In this document: positions 9,527 through 18,298 of the stretch, piece by piece | Layout: the number at the start of each line of letters is the position of its first letter | Position numbering within the stretch: position 1 is the stretch's first letter | Source of the DNA: Chryseobacterium sp. | GTDB taxonomy: Bacteria > Bacteroidota > Bacteroidia > Flavobacteriales > Weeksellaceae | Direction of reading: 5' to 3' | Assembly: GCA_031277615.1 (NCBI GenBank) | Contig: JAITMC010000013.1 | Location: forward strand, 1 to 64,000 | DNA length: 64,000 bases | Translations under genes and position numbers: made by a program | The notes under the pieces: generated by a model | What the model saw: the letters and a program-made list of their open reading frames with translations, nothing else | The model's database searches: none | Told to the model about the DNA's origin: nothing

Positions 9527-10465
9527 ATGAAAAAATATATTAGCAGTCTTTTAGTACTGGTTTCGGGATTTGCTTTTTCCCAGACTATTCTGAACGCTTC
9601 TTCTCCTGAGGAATTTAGACAGATGAGAGCTGAATCCATGAGAAAAGCAGGAGATACTGTTATCAGTAATAAAGTGAAGCCACTGGAATATGGATTCGTA
9701 GATGATAAAGACATCATGAAAAGTATGTATGTTTGGGAGATCATTGATATGAATGATAAGATCAACCAACCTTTCTACTATGACAATCCGGACGGTCTTC
9801 TTTCTACTTCCACAAGATCACTATATCAGTTGTTATTAGACGGGGCACTTAACGGGACTATCCAGGAAGTGTATGATGATGATAACTTCGTAACAAGACT
9901 TAGCCCTGAAGCAATTCAGAAAAGACTTGAAAGTGTAAGACTTGATGAAGAAGCAATCGATATTCTTAACTCCGGAAGATCACTTACGGATGAAGAGAAA
10001 AAGAGATTAACAGATATCATCAGAACAACAACCGATAAAGTTAAGGTTCTTAAAGTTATGGGAATGTGGTTCATCGATAAGAGAGACGGACAAATGAAAT
10101 ACAGACCTCTTGGTATTGCAGCAATGGGTCCGGATCCATCTGCTATAGGAAGAATTGGTCCTGACGGCCAGCCGTTGCCAGGTGGAGATGAGCTTGTTGA
10201 TCTGTTCTGGATCTATTATCCAAGTGCACGTGAAATTTTAGCGAATAACTACGTGTATAACAGAAAGAACTCCTCTGCTGACCTTTCTTTCGATGACATT
10301 ATCAACGCGAGAAGATTCTCTACAGTTATTTATAAGTCATCAAGCGGTTTGGGAGATGGGACGATCAAAGATTACATTCCTAGAGATGCCGATGATCAGC
10401 TTGAAGAAAGTGAAAGAATCAAGACGCAGATCCTTGAAATGGAAAATGAAATGTGGAATTACTAA
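9527..10465 (+). CDS. gldN: Type IX secretion / gliding ring protein GldN
   Basis: GldN binds GldK in the periplasmic outer-membrane ring of type IX secretion. The 312-residue product has a cleavable signal peptide (ends near SGFAFSQ, residue 19), then the typical DDKDIMKSMYVWEIIDMNDKIN region, LGIAAMGPDPSAIG and DLFWIYYPSAREIL. The gene ends 25 nt before a strong terminator, closing the gld transcript. Confidence 0.95.
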   Translation: MKKYISSLLVLVSGFAFSQTILNASSPEEFRQMRAESMRKAGDTVISNKVKPLEYGFVDDKDIMKSMYVWEIIDMNDKINQPFYYDNPDGLLSTSTRSLYQLLLDGALNGTIQEVYDDDNFVTRLSPEAIQKRLESVRLDEEAIDILNSGRSLTDEEKKRLTDIIRTTTDKVKVLKVMGMWFIDKRDGQMKYRPLGIAAMGPDPSAIGRIGPDGQPLPGGDELVDLFWIYYPSAREILANNYVYNRKNSSADLSFDDIINARRFSTVIYKSSSGLGDGTIKDYIPRDADDQLEESERIKTQILEMENEMWNY

Positions 10466-10488
10466 ATTTCACTTGATATTTATACAAA

Positions 10489-10517
10489 ACCTGAGTATTT
10501 TTACTCAGGTTTTTTTT
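10489..10517 (+). terminator. Rho-independent terminator of the gld cluster
   Basis: An 8-bp perfect stem (10490-10497 with 10502-10509), TTTT loop and eight T. It ends only three bases before the ATG of the next gene, so that gene either depends on read-through or uses a promoter overlapping gldN or the hairpin. Confidence 0.85.
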
Positions 10518-10520
10518 ATT

Positions 10521-11555
10521 ATGAAGAATGTAGATTATATTATCGTAGGAGACGGTTATGCAGGGCTGTTTTTCGCCCATCAGCTGATAAAGAATAACAA
10601 GTCCTTTGTCATTTATTCGGAAGGCAGAAAAAGTGCCTCACAGGTTTCTGCAGGGATTATCAACCCTGTAGTCCTGAAAAAGTTCACAACATTCTGGAAA
10701 GCTCAGGAGCAGATAGACTTTCTGAAAAACACCCTTAATGAGATCGAATCCTATACAGGCCGGAATTATATGATCAATGAACCGATTCATAGGATCTTTC
10801 ATGATGAAAATGAACAGAAGCTATGGCTGAAAAAATCGGAGAATGAAGAACTTTCTGGTTTTTTAGATAAAAATTTTGATCATTTAAAGGGGGTAAAAAA
10901 CGATTTTAAGACCGGAAAGGTCAATCAGTCTGCCAGACTTGAAGTAAGTGGTTTTTTTGCGGGTCTATTCAATTATTTAAGAAATAATGGTCAGATTGAA
11001 GAAGAAAAATTTAATTATCGTCAGCTGGATACCAATGCTTCATCTTATAAAGACTATCAGTTTAAGAATATTGTGTTCTGTGAGGGAATGGGAGTGAAAG
11101 AAAATCCTTATTTCTCTGAGATTGCAGTCAATCCCAATAAAGGGCATCACATAAAGGTAAAGCTCTCCGAAACAATTCCTGAAAAAGTTACCATTAAAAA
11201 GAAACACTTTCTGTTTCCTACGGATAACGGATTGTATTTTTACGGAGGAACCTACGACAGGGAGCAGCTTCATCACCATGTGGATGATTCAGCAGTGGAA
11301 CAGCTCGTCAACGGACTGTCTGAAATTTATCCCTATGATTTCGAAGTAGAGGAGGTCAACTTTGGATTCCGCCCTACTGTAAAGGACCGGAGACCAATCA
11401 TCGGCAGACATGATGATTTTCAAAACTTATATGTGTTTAACGGTTTGGGGGCCCGGGGAATTCTGAACGGATGCTATTTCTCAAGAAGTCTGTATCTTTT
11501 CATAGAAGAAAATATTCCGCTTCATGAAGAAGTTTCTTTAAACAGATTTAAATAA
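10521..11555 (+). CDS. FAD-dependent oxidoreductase (DAO family)
   Basis: A 344-residue flavoprotein of the D-amino-acid-oxidase fold. The N-terminus MKNVDYIIVGDGYAG carries the dinucleotide-binding glycines and ASQVSAGIINPVVLKKF follows; the C-terminal GFRPTVKDRRPIIGRH and NGLGARGILNG segments are typical of the glycine/sarcosine oxidase-like superfamily. The frame is open upstream to 10293, but that extension lies inside gldN and the terminator; the ATG at 10521 starts exactly at the beginning of the FAD motif. Substrate is not predictable. Cytosolic, no signal peptide. Confidence 0.85.
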   Translation: MKNVDYIIVGDGYAGLFFAHQLIKNNKSFVIYSEGRKSASQVSAGIINPVVLKKFTTFWKAQEQIDFLKNTLNEIESYTGRNYMINEPIHRIFHDENEQKLWLKKSENEELSGFLDKNFDHLKGVKNDFKTGKVNQSARLEVSGFFAGLFNYLRNNGQIEEEKFNYRQLDTNASSYKDYQFKNIVFCEGMGVKENPYFSEIAVNPNKGHHIKVKLSETIPEKVTIKKKHFLFPTDNGLYFYGGTYDREQLHHHVDDSAVEQLVNGLSEIYPYDFEVEEVNFGFRPTVKDRRPIIGRHDDFQNLYVFNGLGARGILNGCYFSRSLYLFIEENIPLHEEVSLNRFK

Positions 11556-11700
11556 GCAGAATTGATTTAAAGGCTTGAAACCGGAATGATATTACTGAAA
11601 TAACTTAAGAAAGATAAACAGTTTTTCCTTACGATATTCACAACATCCTTCTTCCATCACCCATCATCAAACCCTTCTCATCTGAATTAATGCTCAAAAT

Positions 11701-11973
11701 ATGACCCCTATGAATGAAAACCTCCTCGGAATAACAGCCGGCGTACTGACGTCCATTTCCATGATTCCCCAGCTGATCAAGGTGATCCGTGAAAAGAATG
11801 TAGAAGATATTTCTCTGCTGATGCTTCTCGTCCTGATTACCGGACTTTCATTATGGGTTTGGTATGGTTTTAAAAAAGATGAGCTGCCGATTATCCTGTC
11901 GAATGCATTTGCCGTTTTGGTGAACTTAAGCCTTCTGACATGTTATATCATGTATAAAAATAAAAAATCTTAA
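11701..11973 (+). CDS. SemiSWEET-type PQ-loop sugar transporter
   Basis: A 90-residue inner-membrane protein with three hydrophobic helices. SMIPQLIKVIREKNVEDIS after the first helix is the PQ-loop signature of SemiSWEET/MtN3 proteins, which dimerise to make a six-helix facilitator for sugars. The length is right for a single three-helix unit. ATG codons at 11701 and 11710 are both possible. It stands alone between the FAD oxidoreductase and a convergent lipoprotein gene, with a long hairpin after it. Substrate is inferred from the family only. Confidence 0.85.
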   Translation: MTPMNENLLGITAGVLTSISMIPQLIKVIREKNVEDISLLMLLVLITGLSLWVWYGFKKDELPIILSNAFAVLVNLSLLTCYIMYKNKKS

Positions 11974-11978
11974 GGATA

Positions 11979-12019
11979 TATACAGTTTCGGCGGGCCAAA
12001 GGCCCGCCGAAACTGTATA
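11979..12019. terminator. Perfect 19-bp hairpin between convergent genes
   Basis: Arms 11979-11997 and 12001-12019 are perfectly complementary with a 3-nt loop and a GC-rich top (CGGCGGGCC). It lies between convergent stops at 11973 and 12037. There is no clean T run on either side, so it may work as a bidirectional transcription block or mRNA end protector. Confidence 0.6.
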
Positions 12020-12036
12020 CAGCAATATATTTTAAA

Positions 12037-12471
12037 TTACTCCTGAAGGGTAAACTTCGCTAAAGGAGCCATTTTAGCTTTATTCAAAGTCAGTGTATTT
12101 CCGTTCACTGAATAATTGTCTGCCGCAAGAACTGCTTTGGTAAACTGGTTTTCAATATCAAGATCTTCACAGGCCATCATGGTAGACATTCCCTGGTTGA
12201 ATTTAATGCTCATCGCTTCAGGCTTGATATCAAAAGTACCTCCGAATCCATTGCATCCTGCGTGTCCTTCATATCTCATTCCTTCGGTATTCAGCTTGAA
12301 ATAAGGATTATTTTTCGGATTTTTAAGTTTAATCGGCTGACCGTTAAGTTCAGTCAGTTTCCATGTTTTTCCTGTAATATCAGCAGTTCCTTTTGATGCG
12401 GAAGGTGTTTTACATGAGATCATGAATACAAGTAAAAACAATACGGACAGATAGTAAGATACGTTTTTCAT
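12037..12471 (-). CDS. META-domain (HslJ-like) lipoprotein
   Basis: A 144-residue exported lipoprotein: signal sequence then MISC at about residues 17-20 as lipobox. The mature part carries the META/HslJ fold: TWKLTELNGQPI near residue 35 and GHAGCNGFGGTFD near 75, with MMACED further on. META proteins are small beta-rich envelope proteins; HslJ of E. coli is linked to novobiocin tolerance, but no function can be given here. It lies 40 nt downstream of another small lipoprotein gene in the same direction. Confidence 0.88.
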   Translation of the reverse strand: MKNVSYYLSVLFLLVFMISCKTPSASKGTADITGKTWKLTELNGQPIKLKNPKNNPYFKLNTEGMRYEGHAGCNGFGGTFDIKPEAMSIKFNQGMSTMMACEDLDIENQFTKAVLAADNYSVNGNTLTLNKAKMAPLAKFTLQE

Positions 12472-12511
12472 AGTAAATGGGGGTATGAGGGTTATATATA
12501 ATTGACTTGAT

Positions 12512-12904
12512 TTAGTAGGAAGCCATTTTTGCAGATCCGGAACCTTTCGTATCGCGTTTCGTACGGAACAGGACCATATCTACATTTTTCTTTAAAAAAG
12601 TAATGTTTCCTTTGATATCGGAATATTGATATTCCTCGTTGGATGCCGTATATTCAGGTAAAGCATCGCTTTTTTTCAGATCATAGGTTTTCCCTTCAAG
12701 ATGAACCGTTGCTGTATTTCTGGTAGTGTTTACCGTAACCTCTATTTTTTCACCATAACTGTCGGTGAAGACGTTTTTGGTGATTTCATCTTTGCTTTCA
12801 GGAGTTGCTGCCATGATTGTTTCAGCTTCTTTACCGGGATGCTTACACGCTGTTGAGGAAAGGACTGCCAGCCCTATAAGAACTGTGGTGAATAATTTTT
12901 TCAT
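12512..12904 (-). CDS. Small MliC-like lipoprotein
   Basis: A 130-residue protein with a signal sequence and STAC lipobox at about residues 17-20. A charged linker leads to a beta-strand-rich domain with VFTDSYGEKIEVTVNTTRNTATVHLEG and YQYSDIKGNITFLKK. The pattern is reminiscent of membrane-bound lysozyme inhibitors of the MliC type (strand, charged turn, YSDGK-like), which I consider possible but unproven. It is probably cotranscribed with the META lipoprotein gene 40 nt downstream. Confidence 0.7.
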   Translation of the reverse strand: MKKLFTTVLIGLAVLSSTACKHPGKEAETIMAATPESKDEITKNVFTDSYGEKIEVTVNTTRNTATVHLEGKTYDLKKSDALPEYTASNEEYQYSDIKGNITFLKKNVDMVLFRTKRDTKGSGSAKMASY

Positions 12905-13435
12905 AGTGATAAGTGATTTTAAAGTGTTGCATGAATTGTGGTGTTAATGTTATATAAAATTACAAATATTTTTAGTAATTATATGTTAATTTTACATAAA
13001 TTAATCCTATGTTTTTATTCTGAAAGCATTACGGTTTCTTTTAAACTACTTTCTTTAAAGCGGTGAATGGGAAATTTTAAGAAAATAAATTAAAAAAATT
13101 ACCGGAAATTTCGGAACTGATTTAAGAATAAGAACATCAATTTTTTATCATTTGTCTGTGCTGTTTTAATTTGGTGCAAAAGTATTAAAAATTACAACGC
13201 ACTGATACATAGATAAAATGATTTAAATCATACAGATGTGAAGCTTGCGGACGAATTAAAATTCCGGGAAAATTCTGTTTCAAATAATAGCTTTCTTATA
13301 ATAGTAATTAAAGCAGGTAAATGTTAATTACTTCATAAGAATAAGGTGAAATAATTATGTAAATACCTTTATTCAGCTTATTTAAAGAAGCGTTAAATTT
13401 TGTTAATGTACTATGAGTGTATCTGTTTCTAAGTG
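12905..13435. other. Intergenic region of about 530 bp
   Basis: Strongly AT-rich and non-coding in all frames. It divides the minus-strand lipoprotein pair from the plus-strand gene at 13454, so it should contain divergent promoters. A TACATTTG box at its right end is the only recognisable signal; no tRNA, repeat or riboswitch could be recognised. Confidence 0.6.
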
Positions 13436-13443
13436 TACATTTG
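13436..13443 (+). promoter_or_regulatory. Candidate -7 box for the 13454 gene
   Basis: TACATTTG fits TAnnTTTG. It ends ten bases before the ATG at 13454, implying a very short 5' leader. Confidence 0.4.
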
Positions 13444-13453
13444 CTGCGTCAAA

Positions 13454-13843
13454 ATGAGAAACTTTATAGTATATTTTCTGAGCGGTCTTTTTCTGCTTTT
13501 TGTGATAGAAAGCCGTCTCAACGTAAAAACACTTCGGAATGACTATTCCGGACACGTTTCTCATCATATGCCCAAAAGAGTCAACCGCCTGAACCAGACG
13601 TATGAAAAGCTTACCGTTCAGCAGATGGCAGACAGTGTAGACAATTCCACATTAGAACTCTACGAAGACGATTTTCAGATTTCGGATACCTTTCAGGCAA
13701 TCATTGTTCTGGCAGGCGTTTTCAGCCTGGTCTACATTTTCGGACTTCAATCTTTCAAAAGCAGGAAACCTGATATTCATGGTTTTCTTTCGCTGTTTCC
13801 CCATGTAAAAAAATTCATTCTGATCCGTTCCATCAGAATTTAA
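13454..13843 (+). CDS. Small membrane protein upstream of the efflux operon
   Basis: A 129-residue protein I do not recognise. It has an N-terminal hydrophobic segment (about residues 4-18), a hydrophilic stretch of some 60 residues with QQMADSVDNSTLELYEDDF, and a second hydrophobic segment (IIVLAGVFSLVYIFGL, about 80-96), then a basic tail. The ATG at 13454 was preferred over the GTG at 13433, which lies inside the -7 box. It precedes the RND adaptor gene by 154 nt; an accessory role there is only positional inference. Confidence 0.6.
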   Translation: MRNFIVYFLSGLFLLFVIESRLNVKTLRNDYSGHVSHHMPKRVNRLNQTYEKLTVQQMADSVDNSTLELYEDDFQISDTFQAIIVLAGVFSLVYIFGLQSFKSRKPDIHGFLSLFPHVKKFILIRSIRI

Positions 13844-13997
13844 AATTTCATTTTTTCCGATTTGTTTTCTGTTCCCGGATGAACGGAAGATATGCTGCGT
13901 TGTGTTAGCCGGTAATCTTCACAATGCGGAAGAAACTCTCATTACCACTTTCTATTTCAACAAAACAAAACATTAACGAATTTATAACTCTAGAATT

Positions 13998-15083
13998 ATG
14001 ATGAAAAGAGTTGCCACAGGCATTGCGCTGAGTACGCTTTTGTTGGCTGTAAGCTGCGGTCACAAAAAAGAAGAAAAAGAAGAAGCTGCTGTTTATCCCG
14101 TTACCAGTCCCGTACAGATGGATACCGTGATCAATAAAGAATATGTAGCTCAGATCCAATCTGTAAAAAACATCGAAGTCCGTGCACAGGAAAAAGGATT
14201 TCTCGAAAAAATTTATGTAGATGAAGGCCAGTACGTACAGGCGGGACAAACCCTGTTCAGAATTATGCCTCAGCTGTATCAGGCTGAATTATTAAAAGCT
14301 AAAGCAGAAGTGGAGCAGGCGACAATCGAGCTTAAAAATGCAAGTACACTCGCCAGTAACAATATTGTTTCCAAAAATGAAAGAGCGATGGCAAAAGCCA
14401 AACTGGATGCTGCCAATGCCGAAATGAAACTGGCTCAGATCCATTTGTCCTTTACAGACATCAAAGCTCCGTTTTCCGGGGTGATCAACAGAATTCCTTT
14501 AAAATTGGGAAGCCTTGTGGATGAAGGTGATTTATTAACCTCTTTATCAGACAACACCAGTGTTTACAGCTATTTCAATGTTTCAGAACCTGAATATCTG
14601 AGTTATCAGACGCATGCTTCAGACCGGGGAAGCAATCAGGTTTCCCTCATCATGGCCAACGGCGAAATGCTGCCTCAGAAAGGTGAGATTCAAACCATTG
14701 AAGGAGAATTTGACAATGAGACCGGAAACATCGCCTTCAGAGCAAAATTTCCTAACCCTGACAAGCTCCTGAGAAATGGGGAAACCGGAAAAGTTCAGAT
14801 GACCATGCCGGTGCATAACGCGCTTATCATCCCACAGAAAGCGACCTATGAAATTCAGGATCAGAAATATGTATTTATCATCGATAAAAACGGAACCGCA
14901 AAATCACGGAATATAAAAGTAGCCTACGAGCTGCCTGACCTTTATGTGGTAGGCTCCGGATTGTCAGTAGGCGATAATATCCTGCTGGAAGGAGTACAGA
15001 AAGTAAAAGACGATCAGAAAGTAAAAACAAAATTCCAGGACCCTAAAAAAGTACTGCAGTCACTGAAATTAAAAGCAGAATAG
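13998..15083 (+). CDS. RND efflux periplasmic adaptor (membrane fusion protein)
   Basis: An AcrA/MexA-type adaptor that links an inner-membrane RND pump to its outer-membrane channel. The 361 residues open with a signal peptide and the lipobox LAVSC (about residues 16-20), so it is lipid-anchored in the periplasm. A biotinyl-lipoyl half-motif (IEVRAQEKGFLEKIYVDEGQ) is followed by an alpha-hairpin (about 95-150), the second lipoyl half (FTDIKAPFSGVINR) and the beta-barrel and membrane-proximal domains. It is the first gene of an adaptor-pump-channel operon. No TetR or other local regulator was found next to it. Confidence 0.95.
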   Translation: MMKRVATGIALSTLLLAVSCGHKKEEKEEAAVYPVTSPVQMDTVINKEYVAQIQSVKNIEVRAQEKGFLEKIYVDEGQYVQAGQTLFRIMPQLYQAELLKAKAEVEQATIELKNASTLASNNIVSKNERAMAKAKLDAANAEMKLAQIHLSFTDIKAPFSGVINRIPLKLGSLVDEGDLLTSLSDNTSVYSYFNVSEPEYLSYQTHASDRGSNQVSLIMANGEMLPQKGEIQTIEGEFDNETGNIAFRAKFPNPDKLLRNGETGKVQMTMPVHNALIIPQKATYEIQDQKYVFIIDKNGTAKSRNIKVAYELPDLYVVGSGLSVGDNILLEGVQKVKDDQKVKTKFQDPKKVLQSLKLKAE

Positions 15084-15106
15084 TCTACGCCTAATAAAGA
15101 AACAGT

Positions 15107-18100
15107 ATGTTTAAGAAATTCATCCGCAGACCTGTTCTGTCAATTGTAATCTCTCTGATTATCGTATTTATGGGAATTCTGTCACTGGTAAAGCTTCCGG
15201 TGACGCAGTTTCCCTCTATTTCCCCACCTAAAGTAAACATCACCGCAGAATATCCCGGAGCTAATAACGAATTACTGATCAAATCAGTCGTAATTCCCCT
15301 TGAAAGAGGATTAAACGGAGTTCCGGGCATGAAATACATGACCTCCGATGCCGGAAACGACGGGGAAGCTTCCATCCAGGTCGTATTTGATCTTGGAACC
15401 GATCCCAATGTTGCTGCCGTAAACGTTCAGAACCGTGTATCTTCCGTAGTGAACAAACTTCCGCCGCTCGTGGTACGTGAAGGGGTTAAAATCACCCGTG
15501 AAGAACCCAATATGTTGATGTACATTAACCTGTACAGTGATGATCCCAAAGCTGACCAGAAATTCCTGTTCAATTATGCCGATATCAATGTCATGTCTGA
15601 GCTCAGAAGGGTAAGTGGAGTAGGATTTGCCGATATCCTCGGAACCCGCGAATATGCAATGCGCATCTGGTTGAAACCCGACAGGCTTACGGCCTATAAC
15701 ATTTCGGCAGACGAAGTGATGGAGGCCCTGAATCAGCAGAGTCTTGAAGCCTCTCCAGGAAAAACAGGTGAGAGTTCCGGAAAACGTTCCCAATCCTTTG
15801 AATATATCCTGAAATATCCGGGGCGTTTCAATAATGAAAAAGATTATGGAAATATTATCCTGAAAGCAAAAGCAGCCGGAGAATTCGTAAGGCTCAAAGA
15901 TGTGGCTGATATTGAATTCGGAAGCTCCATGTATGATATTTATTCCACCCTGAACGGAAAACCATCTGCAGCGATTACCGTAAAACAATCCTATGGTTCC
16001 AATGCCAGTGACGTCATCAAAAACGTGAAAACCCTGATGGCTGATCTTCAGAAAAATACCTTCCCGAAGGGAATGCATTATGATATCAGTTATGATGTTT
16101 CCAGATTCCTGGATGCATCTATGGAAAAAGTGATCCATACCTTATTTGAAGCCTTTATACTGGTAGCTATTGTGGTATTTCTGTTCCTCGGAGACTGGCG
16201 TTCAACGTTAATCCCGGCTCTGGCAGTACCTGTTTCATTAGTTGGTACCTTTGCCGTAATGTCTGCATTCGGGATTACGCTGAATATGATTTCGCTCTTT
16301 GCCCTGGTAATGGCAATCGGGGTGGTAGTAGATGATGCCATTGTAGTAATTGAAGCGGTCCACGCCAAAATGGAGGAAAAACATCTTTCGCCTTTAAAAG
16401 CTACAGAAGAAGCAATGCATGAGATCAGCGGGGCGATTATTGCCATTACGCTGGTAATGGCATCCGTATTCATTCCGATAGCCTTTATGTCCGGGCCGGT
16501 AGGAGTATTTTACCGCCAGTTCTCCATTACGATGGCATCTGCCATTATTCTTTCCGGAGTCGTGGCATTAACCCTGACACCTGCGCTTTGTGCCCTGATT
16601 TTAAGAAACAATCACGGGAAAGCTAAAAAGAAAACCCCTGTTACGGCTTTCCTTGATAAATTCAATAATCTGTTTACAAAAGGAGCCGGAAGATATGAGA
16701 AAATGCTGAACAGAACAGTGACGAAAAAAGCAGTTACATTACCATTGCTGCTCGCTTTCTGTGCCTGTACATTTTTCCTGAGCAACTCCCTGCCTTCAGG
16801 ATTTATTCCTGCCGAAGATCAGGGAATGATCTATGCAATTATCCAGACTCCTCCGGGTTCCACCCTGGAGAGAACCAACCAGATTGCCAAAGAACTGCTT
16901 AGAGAATCTGAAGATATCGATGGCGTTCAGTCGGTTTCCTCTCTAGCAGGATACGAAATTCTTACAGAAGGAACGGGATCCAACTCCGGAACCTGTCTGA
17001 TTAACCTGAAAAGCTGGGAAGAACGTAAAGAATCTGCTGCCGAAATTATTGAGAAACTGGAAGAAAAAGCCAAAAATATTCCCGGAGCCAATATTGAATT
17101 CTTCCAGCCCCCTTCCATTCCGGGATATGGTGCCGCAGGAGGTTTTGAACTCCGTCTGCTGGATAAAGCAGGAAGTGGAGATTACCATAAAATGGAGCAG
17201 GTAAGCAATGACTTTGTAAAAGAGCTTAAAAAACGGCCAGAGCTGGGATCTGCATTTACCTTCTATTCCGCAAGTTTCCCTCAGTATATGCTGAGAGTAG
17301 ATAATGATCTCGCCGAACAGAAAGGCGTTACGATAGATAATGCAATGGGGAACCTGTCTACACTGATCGGGTCAAACTATGAGACGAGTTTCATCCGTTT
17401 CGACAGACCTTATAAAGTGATAGTACAGGCAGGACCACAATACCGTGCACTTCCTACCGATCTTCTGAAGCTGTATGTAAAAAATGACAAAGAGCAGATG
17501 GTGCCGTATTCCGATTTTATGAAGCTTGAAAAAGTATATGGTCTTTCTGAGATCACAAGGCATAATATGTATAATTCCGCAGAGGTGAGCGGAACTCCGG
17601 CACCGGGATACAGTAGCGGACAGGCGATCAAAGCCATTCAGGAAGTGGCGGATAAAACTTTGCCGAGAGGTTTTGGAATTGACTGGGCCGGTATTTCCAA
17701 AGACGAGGTGAGCAGAGGAAATGAAGCGGTATTTATTTTCCTGGTATGTCTTGGATTTGTATACCTGATCCTTTCTGCGCAGTATGAGAGTTTCATTCTT
17801 CCCCTTCCGGTGATCCTGTCTCTTCCTACCGGTATTTTCGGAGCATTTTTATGCCTGAAATTATTAGGACTGGAAAACAATATTTACGCACAGGTGGCCA
17901 TGGTGATGCTGATTGGTCTTTTGGGTAAAAATGCCGTACTGATCGTGGAATTTGCCGTTCAGAAAAAAGCTGAAGAAGGGATTCCTGTAGCAAAGGCTGC
18001 CATTGAAGGGGCTGCCATCCGTTTCCGTCCGATTCTGATGACTTCATTTGCATTCATTGCCGGATTGATCCCATTGGTGATCGCTACCGGGCCTGGAGCT

Positions 18101-18298
18101 GTAGGAAACCGTACAATCGGGACGGCCGCAGCCGGAGGGATGCTGATCGGAACTATTTTCGGACTGATGATCATTCCGGGACTGTATTACATTTTCGGAA
18201 CCATAGCGGAAAAATCCAGACTGGCCAGATATGAAGAAGAAAACCCATTAACAGAACAAACTGAACCTTACGAACACGATGGAAAATTTGAAGATTAA
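15107..18298 (+). CDS. RND family multidrug efflux pump (HAE1/AcrB-like)
   Basis: A 1063-residue AcrB-type proton-driven transporter of the inner membrane, full length with twelve predicted helices and two large periplasmic loops. Seen: the N-terminal RRPVLSIVISLIIVFMGI helix, GVVVDDAIVVIEAV with the paired aspartates of the proton relay in TM4, and GLLGKNAVLIVEFAV with the matching TM10 lysine. HAE1-type pumps export hydrophobic or amphiphilic drugs; the substrate here is unknown. The 3' end overlaps the start of the outer-membrane factor gene by 20 nt, so the two are translationally linked. Confidence 0.96.
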   Translation: MFKKFIRRPVLSIVISLIIVFMGILSLVKLPVTQFPSISPPKVNITAEYPGANNELLIKSVVIPLERGLNGVPGMKYMTSDAGNDGEASIQVVFDLGTDPNVAAVNVQNRVSSVVNKLPPLVVREGVKITREEPNMLMYINLYSDDPKADQKFLFNYADINVMSELRRVSGVGFADILGTREYAMRIWLKPDRLTAYNISADEVMEALNQQSLEASPGKTGESSGKRSQSFEYILKYPGRFNNEKDYGNIILKAKAAGEFVRLKDVADIEFGSSMYDIYSTLNGKPSAAITVKQSYGSNASDVIKNVKTLMADLQKNTFPKGMHYDISYDVSRFLDASMEKVIHTLFEAFILVAIVVFLFLGDWRSTLIPALAVPVSLVGTFAVMSAFGITLNMISLFALVMAIGVVVDDAIVVIEAVHAKMEEKHLSPLKATEEAMHEISGAIIAITLVMASVFIPIAFMSGPVGVFYRQFSITMASAIILSGVVALTLTPALCALILRNNHGKAKKKTPVTAFLDKFNNLFTKGAGRYEKMLNRTVTKKAVTLPLLLAFCACTFFLSNSLPSGFIPAEDQGMIYAIIQTPPGSTLERTNQIAKELLRESEDIDGVQSVSSLAGYEILTEGTGSNSGTCLINLKSWEERKESAAEIIEKLEEKAKNIPGANIEFFQPPSIPGYGAAGGFELRLLDKAGSGDYHKMEQVSNDFVKELKKRPELGSAFTFYSASFPQYMLRVDNDLAEQKGVTIDNAMGNLSTLIGSNYETSFIRFDRPYKVIVQAGPQYRALPTDLLKLYVKNDKEQMVPYSDFMKLEKVYGLSEITRHNMYNSAEVSGTPAPGYSSGQAIKAIQEVADKTLPRGFGIDWAGISKDEVSRGNEAVFIFLVCLGFVYLILSAQYESFILPLPVILSLPTGIFGAFLCLKLLGLENNIYAQVAMVMLIGLLGKNAVLIVEFAVQKKAEEGIPVAKAAIEGAAIRFRPILMTSFAFIAGLIPLVIATGPGAVGNRTIGTAAAGGMLIGTIFGLMIIPGLYYIFGTIAEKSRLARYEEENPLTEQTEPYEHDGKFED

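Noticed and set aside
15311-16138. Long minus-strand open frame (275 codons) inside the RND pump gene
   Set aside because: It is antisense to a strongly conserved pump sequence, has no family motifs and arises from codon bias of the true frame.
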